NCBI RefSeq assembly: GCF_009708215.1 | Contig: NZ_CP046175.1 | Location: 5,580,001 to 5,644,000, forward strand | Reading direction: 5' to 3' | Length of the DNA stretch: 64,000 nt | Origin: Occultella kanbiaonis | Lineage (GTDB): Bacteria > Actinomycetota > Actinomycetes > Actinomycetales > Beutenbergiaceae | Shown here: positions 59,458 through 64,000 of the stretch, one piece after another | How positions within the stretch are numbered: position 1 is the first letter of the stretch | How the letters are laid out: every line of letters starts with the position of its first letter | Translations under genes and position numbers: made by a program | Notes under the pieces: model-generated | Database searches by the model: none | What the model was told of the DNA's origin: nothing | Seen by the model: only the letters and a program-made list of their open reading frames with translations

Positions 59458-60717
59458 TCAGTCTGCAGTCGGCTGGAGGACGCCCGGATCGTCGGGGGTG
59501 AGCGCGTTCAGGATGCGATTGAGGTCTTGAACGCTTGCAAACTCGATATTGATCCGGCCTTTACGCTGACCGAGGTTCACCTTGACCTTCGTGTCCAGCC
59601 GGTCCGAGAGCCGGCTCGCGAGGTTGTCGAGGGCCTCGCTGTGCTCGCCCGCCCGCGGTCGACGGCGCATCTCCGGTTGAGTCGGATCGTCGCCGAGCGT
59701 GACGATCTCCTCGGTCGCCCGGACACTTAGCCCTTCGGCCACGATCCGTTGCGCGAGCCGCTCCATCGCACCACCGTCGGGCAGCCCGAGCAGGGCGCGA
59801 GCATGGCCCGCGGACAGGACCCCGGCCGCGACCCGTCGCTGCACCAGCGGCGGCAGCTTGAGCAGCCGAAGGGTGTTGGAGATCTGCGGCCGCGACCGGG
59901 CAATCTTGGTTGCCAGCTGATCGTGCGTGCAGCCGAAGTCGTCCAGGAGCTGCTGGTACGCGGCCGCCTCCTCCAGCGGGTTCAGTTGTGCCCGGTGCAG
60001 GTTCTCCAGGAGCGCATCCCGGAGCATGTCGTCCTGGGCGGTGTCCCGGATGATGGCGGGAACCGTGTCATTGCCGGCGAGCCGGGATGCGCGCCACCGG
60101 CGCTCACCCATGATGAGCTCGTAGGTGGGGCGCCCTTCGACGTCGTAGCCCGAGGGGCGCACGACGACCGGCTGCAGGACGCCGACCTCACGGATGGAGC
60201 CCGAGAGTTCCTCGAGCTCGTCCTCATCGAACACCTGACGGGGCTGACTCGCGTTCGGCCGGATCGCATCCAGCGGGAGTTCGGCGAACCTCGCCCCGGG
60301 GACCGGCTGCAGGTCACCATCATCGAAGGCAGGTTGGGGCGCCGGGGCCTCGGTGGCCCGGTCAGCTCCTTCTGAGGTCTTGCCCACCGGGCCTGTGACC
60401 GGCTCGGACGAGTCCACCGGGCGTTCGTCCGTGCCGAGGGAGGACTCGAGCTCCGATGCGGACCCGGCGGCCTCGGAGTCGACCGAGTCGGAGACCGACG
60501 CGACGGGTGGGTCGTTCGGGCTCGGGGCCGCCGGGGACTGCGGACTCGTCGTCGGATCCACAACGGGCTCGGGTGGCGTCGCAACGGCCGTGGCCGCGCC
60601 GCGGGAGTCCGGGAAGAACACATCGACCGGGCGGCCTGGGCCGCCGCTGCCCGAGGGGGGTGCGGTCGGGATCAGCGCTCCGAGCCCTCGGCCAAGCCCT
60701 CGTCGACGCTCGCTCAT
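59458..60717 (-). CDS. parB: Chromosome partitioning protein ParB
   Basis: 419 residues. The N-terminus [17 protein letters not shown] binds ParA. An acidic, Ser/Pro-rich linker of about 120 residues follows. The CTP-binding core has [41 protein letters not shown], the [12 protein letters not shown] motif and [20 protein letters not shown]; the HTH ([20 protein letters not shown]) reads parS. A C-terminal dimerisation domain ends it ([19 protein letters not shown]). It loads as a CTP-dependent clamp at parS; the dense array at 61951-63934 is its obvious target. Start overlaps parA by four bases. Confidence 0.97.
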   Translation of the reverse strand: MSERRRGLGRGLGALIPTAPPSGSGGPGRPVDVFFPDSRGAATAVATPPEPVVDPTTSPQSPAAPSPNDPPVASVSDSVDSEAAGSASELESSLGTDERPVDSSEPVTGPVGKTSEGADRATEAPAPQPAFDDGDLQPVPGARFAELPLDAIRPNASQPRQVFDEDELEELSGSIREVGVLQPVVVRPSGYDVEGRPTYELIMGERRWRASRLAGNDTVPAIIRDTAQDDMLRDALLENLHRAQLNPLEEAAAYQQLLDDFGCTHDQLATKIARSRPQISNTLRLLKLPPLVQRRVAAGVLSAGHARALLGLPDGGAMERLAQRIVAEGLSVRATEEIVTLGDDPTQPEMRRRPRAGEHSEALDNLASRLSDRLDTKVKVNLGQRKGRINIEFASVQDLNRILNALTPDDPGVLQPTAD

Positions 60718-61925
60718 CGGTTCGCTCCTTCTACCTCGGGCGCCTCGGTGGACGCTTCGCCGGCTCCCTGGTCCACGGACGGTTCCGCGGTGGACGCCTC
60801 GCCGGACGCCTGACCAAGAGGCTGCTCCGGGGGCAGCGCCCCTCGCTTCGCGATCTCCCGAGCTGCCTCGAGGTAGGCGAGCGCACCGGAGGAGCCCGCG
60901 TCATAGGTCAGGACGGTCTGCCCGTAGCTGGGCGCCTCCGAGATGCGGACCGACCGCGGGATGGAGGTGTGGAGGGTCTGGTCCGGGAAGTGCTCGCGGA
61001 CCTCTTCGGCCACCTGGTGGGCCAGGTTCGTGCGACCGTCGAACATCGTCAACAGGATCGTGGACACGTGCAGTGCGGGGTTCAGGTGGGCCCGAATGAG
61101 GTTGATGTTGTTCAGGAGTTGGCTGAGGCCCTCCAGTGCGTAGTACTCGCACTGGATCGGGATCAACACCTCGCGTGCCGTGACGAACGCGTTGACGGTG
61201 AGCAATCCGAGGCTGGGCGGGCAATCCACAAAGACGTAGTCGATCCGTGGTTGACCCTTTCGTGACCGTTCCTTGAGATAAGTGGCCAGCGCGTTGCGGA
61301 GGCGGTTCTCCCTCGCCACGACCGAGACCAGTTCGATCTCCGCACCGGAGAGGTCGATCGTAGCCGGGACGCAGTACAGGCCCGGGATCGCCTCGCTCTC
61401 CTGAATGACCTCGGAGATCGGCACGTCGTTGATGAGGACGTCGTACGTCGAGGGGATACCGCTGTGGTGTTCGATTCCAAGCGCCGTGGACGCGTTTCCT
61501 TGAGGATCATTATCAATAACGAGCACCTTCAGGCCGGCCTTCGCGAGCGCCGCGGCCAGGTTCACGGTCGTCGTGGTCTTCCCGACGCCACCCTTCTGGT
61601 TCGCCACGGTGAAGACTCGGGTCTGCCACGGCGGAGGGAACCTCCGGCCTGCCAGTTCGATCCGCCGGCGTGCGTCAAGCGCAAGCTCGGCCGCGAGAGG
61701 AGTCGTCTCGTCCATGACCGGAATTGCCGACATCAGCTCGAGTCGGCGCTCCTCCTCGGGCGAGAGCGGTGATGTGACATCCGTGGGTGTCTGACCGACG
61801 ACACCGGTGTCTTCCTGGTCCACGTGGAGCGTCCATTCGAGGGGGATTGGCGTACCGTCCCAGCCTAAGCGTGATCCGGTGTCGCTCAGACCATCCACAC
61901 CCGCGCGTCGTGTACGCATCGTCAC
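60714..61925 (-). CDS. parA: Chromosome partitioning ATPase ParA
   Basis: 403 residues. A 105-residue variable N-terminus precedes the deviant Walker A motif [21 protein letters not shown] and [37 protein letters not shown] and [18 protein letters not shown] follow. The C-terminus is acidic and Ala/Glu-rich. ParA binds DNA non-specifically in its ATP form and pulls ParB-parS complexes. The start is uncertain: GTG at 61925, ATG at 61919, or a later codon, because a TAGGCT box (61862-61867) and a degenerate parS-like CCACGTGG (near 61820) lie inside the N-terminal coding part. Confidence 0.95.
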   Translation of the reverse strand: MTMRTRRAGVDGLSDTGSRLGWDGTPIPLEWTLHVDQEDTGVVGQTPTDVTSPLSPEEERRLELMSAIPVMDETTPLAAELALDARRRIELAGRRFPPPWQTRVFTVANQKGGVGKTTTTVNLAAALAKAGLKVLVIDNDPQGNASTALGIEHHSGIPSTYDVLINDVPISEVIQESEAIPGLYCVPATIDLSGAEIELVSVVARENRLRNALATYLKERSRKGQPRIDYVFVDCPPSLGLLTVNAFVTAREVLIPIQCEYYALEGLSQLLNNINLIRAHLNPALHVSTILLTMFDGRTNLAHQVAEEVREHFPDQTLHTSIPRSVRISEAPSYGQTVLTYDAGSSGALAYLEAAREIAKRGALPPEQPLGQASGEASTAEPSVDQGAGEASTEAPEVEGANR

Positions 61926-61950
61926 GTGTCGGTGCCGGGCCCGGGGATTC

Positions 61951-61964
61951 GTTCCACGTGAAAC
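61951..61964. other. parS site 1
   Basis: GTTCCACGTGAAAC; one substitution from GTTTCACGTGAAAC. It lies just upstream of parA. Confidence 0.85.
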
Positions 61965-62176
61965 GGGACGAACCCGGCAGGCAGGAACTCAGGACCGGTC
62001 GGCCTTCGCTGCGGCCCGGCCGGTCTGCGGAAACCGTCGCTGCCAGAGATCCGACGGGGGTGTCCGCGGCGCGCGAACTCAGTACATGCGGCGACGTGAC
62101 GCTGTGCGGCGAGGGCGATGGAACGAGCACCGCACGTTGTGCGCTCTCGCTGATCCCCAGCAAGGGAGGACACGTC

Positions 62177-62190
62177 GTTCCACGTGGAAC
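62177..62190. other. parS site 2
   Basis: GTTCCACGTGGAAC, a perfect palindrome with a C/G substitution in both arms. Confidence 0.8.
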
Positions 62191-62416
62191 AAGGTCATGG
62201 ATGCGCCCTCAGAGCCCTGGCATGGGTGCAGCTCACAGCATCCGGCCGAGCACCAGCACCAGCAGGTGCATCAACGGCCCGACATGCCAATGCCACCACG
62301 GAGGCCCCGTCCACCAGCTGGCGTGGGCGACCGCCACAAGCGGCCACACGCGTGAGGAACACGCATTCAACGCGACGGGTCACCGATCTTGGGCCGGCCT
62401 CCTGGAGGGAGCGAAC

Positions 62417-62430
62417 GTTTCACGTGAAAC
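62417..62430. other. parS site 3
   Basis: GTTTCACGTGAAAC, exact consensus core. Confidence 0.95.
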
Positions 62431-62588
62431 CCGTCCGAGAAGATCGCGCAATTCGGTGCCCAATGCAAGAGAGAGCCGGAATTTGTGATCCCGGTCGAGG
62501 GCCTTACCTCACGCCGTGGCTATCTTGGGCACGGCCCAGGGACACGGTGGCGGACCCAGCAACGGGACCTGTCAACAAGTCTCGCGGC

Positions 62589-62602
62589 GTTCCACGTGAA
62601 AC
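62589..62602. other. parS site 4
   Basis: GTTCCACGTGAAAC. Confidence 0.85.
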
Positions 62603-62834
62603 TGTGCTGCCCGACGCCGGTCGAACCACCAGGCGACCTCCGACCGCACACACGGCAATCTCATCGAGCGCCCTTACCGAGGGACGGGCCTGAGCTACCG
62701 ACGCAGCAGTGGCCTCGACCCACACGACGCCGCGATCAGCGGCGGAGGGACTGCGCGCCGCGGAAGCCAAGGATCCGCAGCGAGACCCCTCGCTGCGCCA
62801 CCTGACTAAGAACGCAACGCACCCGGGGAAGTCC

Positions 62835-62848
62835 GTTTCACGTGAAAC
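62835..62848. other. parS site 5
   Basis: GTTTCACGTGAAAC, exact core; first unit of the 70-bp repeat. A half-site TGTTTCACGGG follows 22 bp on. Confidence 0.95.
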
Positions 62849-62904
62849 GGAGCGGCTGTTTCACGGGTACATCTCGAACGAGGACAAGCGCCCTGCCGGG
62901 TTCC

Positions 62905-62918
62905 GTTTCACGTGAGAA
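62905..62918. other. Degenerate parS site 6
   Basis: GTTTCACGTGAGAA; left arm and core intact, right arm altered at two positions. It occupies the parS place of the second repeat unit. Confidence 0.55.
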
Positions 62919-62973
62919 GGAGCGGCTGACTCACGAGTACATCTCGACGGAAAACGGGCCGCTGCCAGATTCC

Positions 62974-62987
62974 GTTTCACGTGAAAC
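62974..62987. other. parS site 7
   Basis: GTTTCACGTGAAAC, exact core; third unit of the 70-bp repeat. Confidence 0.95.
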
Positions 62988-63043
62988 GGAGCGTTGTTCA
63001 AGTAGCGCACTTCAAAGGGAGACCAGGGGCCCAGCCGGAGATC

Positions 63044-63059
63044 TGTTTCACGTGAAACA
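63044..63059. other. parS site 8 (full 16-bp consensus)
   Basis: TGTTTCACGTGAAACA, the complete bacterial parS consensus; fourth unit of the 70-bp repeat. Confidence 0.97.
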
Positions 63060-63350
63060 GAGCCCCCCACGTGGTCCCCGTCCAGACGCGGAATTGGACT
63101 TGGGCGCAAGCCGGCGACCTGCCCGACGACGCCACAGCGCCGTAGCGCCCGACGTCTGCCGCTCAGTCACCTCGCAGATCGAACCAAGATGCACCTTCCA
63201 GGCGAGGGGCGTGCGCCAGTCCCACCGAGAGCTCCGTGTCGAGACAGTTCCGCCAACCCACACACCGCGCCGGCATCACCCCCGAGACGGTGCCCCGCGG
63301 GACAGCGACCGTCGATCTGGATCGGGCCGACCACGGAGCCGCCCGGGACC

Positions 63351-63364
63351 GTTTCACATGAAAC
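63351..63364. other. Degenerate parS site 9
   Basis: GTTTCACATGAAAC; both arms perfect but the central CACGTG is CACATG. Confidence 0.5.
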
Positions 63365-63645
63365 AGATCCCTTGGCCACGCCGTTCCGATCCGGGGGCAC
63401 AATCAGCAGTCCACGTTGCAGGGGGCCACGGTCGTGGCACCCCACGAATCGAACTGCGGCGAGCGAACCTCCAGTCGGCTCCAGCAGCCACCGGGGACGA
63501 GTGGATGACCTTCGCCCTCAGCGAGATCCGTCTCACGAGACATCGTGCCGACGAGAGCGATCGCGCCGTTCGATCAGATCCGGGCGGAAGGATGACGTGA
63601 CACGAACCCGAGCGAAGGCTTCGCGGTCAAGACGTCCTTCGGACC

Positions 63646-63659
63646 GTTCCACGTGAAAC
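63646..63659. other. parS site 10
   Basis: GTTCCACGTGAAAC. Confidence 0.85.
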
Positions 63660-63920
63660 GTGTCCAGGCGAAACACCATCCAGTCAGCACGCACCTCTGC
63701 ACAGGGCCCGACTCCCGCCCCGCCACAAGGCCTCACGCACCGGCGTGACAGTCGAACATCTCTACCTGAACGCCACACGCGCTTCGCACATCGTCGCCGG
63801 ACCCGCAGCCAGCGCAGTACCTGGAGTCACGATCCGAGGCCAGACCCAATGTCGGCAGAGCAACGACTGGCGTTCACACCGTCCGACGCTGCCCACACGC
63901 AGCGCTCGCGACACCCAGCC

Positions 63921-63934
63921 GTTCCACGTGAAAC
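63921..63934. other. parS site 11
   Basis: GTTCCACGTGAAAC, near the right end of the window; the array may continue beyond it. Confidence 0.85.
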
Positions 63935-64000
63935 TGCACGAGTATGGCGCACCGCTTCGATGCCCAGGCGCCGGCCCCGCGACACGTGCACTCGCACCGA

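Larger units (their letters stand above)
62835..63058. repeat. Degenerate tandem repeat, period about 70 bp, each unit starting with parS
   Basis: Units begin at 62835, 62905, 62974 and 63045 (steps of 70, 69 and 71 bp). Units one and two are clearly related over their whole length (parS, GGAGCGGCTG, TCACG-GTACATCTCG, GCTGCC/CCTGCC, TTCC); unit three keeps only parS and GGAGCG, unit four little beyond parS. Confidence 0.8.
61926..64000. other. Gene-free, parS-rich region next to parAB
   Basis: No convincing gene was found in about 2.1 kb on either strand: open frames here lack recognisable families, good start sites and domain-like composition, and their recurring VSRETE and FHVKR peptides are just parS read in frame. 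The DNA is less GC-rich than the flanks. It holds nine exact GTTYCACGTGRAAC sites, two degenerate sites and a partial tandem repeat (62835-63058). rsmG/oriC-side genes presumably start beyond the window. Confidence 0.75.

Noticed and set aside
63066-63076. CCCACGTGGTC near parS site 8
   Set aside because: Shares only the CACGTG core; the flanking arms do not match parS.
63540-63551. GTCTCACGAGAC as a further parS site
   Set aside because: Palindromic but with core TCACGA instead of CACGTG and changed arms; left as a coincidence.
62842-63600. 252-aa frame with repeated VSRETE/FHVKQ peptides, looking like a repeat protein
   Set aside because: The peptides are translations of parS; the rest is not protein-like.
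63533-63778. Short minus-strand frame near the window end, possible rsmG fragment
   Set aside because: No rsmG motif; Arg/Cys-rich shadow composition including a parS-encoded FHVER.

Overview
The window is chromosomal DNA of a very GC-rich actinobacterium. Gene order in the right half (ponA-like PBP, rpsF-ssb-rpsR-rplI, padR-ino1; tRNA nucleotidyltransferase, Nudix, DUF6049, murJ, trxB, trxA, then parB and parA) is the oriC-proximal order known from Mycobacterium and Micrococcales. The sequence style suggests a Micrococcales member (Beutenbergia/Ruania/Georgenia-like), but that placement is inference. oriC itself is not inside the window and probably lies beyond the right end.

Region 1 (1-27412) is almost entirely one phage-tail-like contractile injection system (CIS/eCIS) of the actinobacterial type, after the 3' end of a MATE-type transporter. 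A giant SARP/ATPase regulator sits on the left (+). A long minus-strand block then encodes, in transcription order, a degenerate LuxR regulator, a secreted TolB-like propeller protein, the Afp16-like tail terminator, the AAA+ ATPase, a DUF4157 zincin, sheath, inner tube, a tail-assembly protein, a 52-aa DUF6760 protein, a 1184-aa low-complexity protein, a second tube protein, a LysM hub protein, VgrG spike, gp25, baseplate J/gp6, a tail-protein-I protein and a zinc-ribbon/TM/glycan-binding-like membrane protein. On the + strand at the right end are a membrane protein with Ig-like and coiled-coil parts and the PAAR tip. No tail-fibre gene is visible, which fits the cytoplasmic CIS known from Streptomyces. 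A shared inverted-repeat motif (core GGTGCCCGWTCG) lies before the SARP, sheath and DUF4157 genes and is a candidate operator.

Region 2 (27478-33936) holds the rpsF operon, a class A PBP, and the PadR-ino1 operon with a clear PadR palindrome. Region 3 (33936-46723) is accessory: an oxidoreductase/TetR pair with duplicated operators, a zf-TFIIB protein, an ECF42-like sigma factor, LtrA, two glycerophosphodiester phosphodiesterases flanking a repeat-rich hairpin, a Ugp-like ABC uptake operon without an ATPase, an MFS transporter and a reductase-family protein.

Region 4 (46775-61925) is the conserved oriC flank: CCA-adding enzyme, Nudix, DUF6049, a MurJ-pseudokinase-glycan-binding fusion, thioredoxin reductase and thioredoxin, an aminotransferase, an ATP-grasp ligase, parB and parA. 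Region 5 (61926-64000) contains no convincing gene. It carries nine exact GTTYCACGTGRAAC parS sites plus two degenerate ones in about 2 kb, four of them in a degenerate tandem repeat of about 70 bp: a compact centromere-like array next to parAB.
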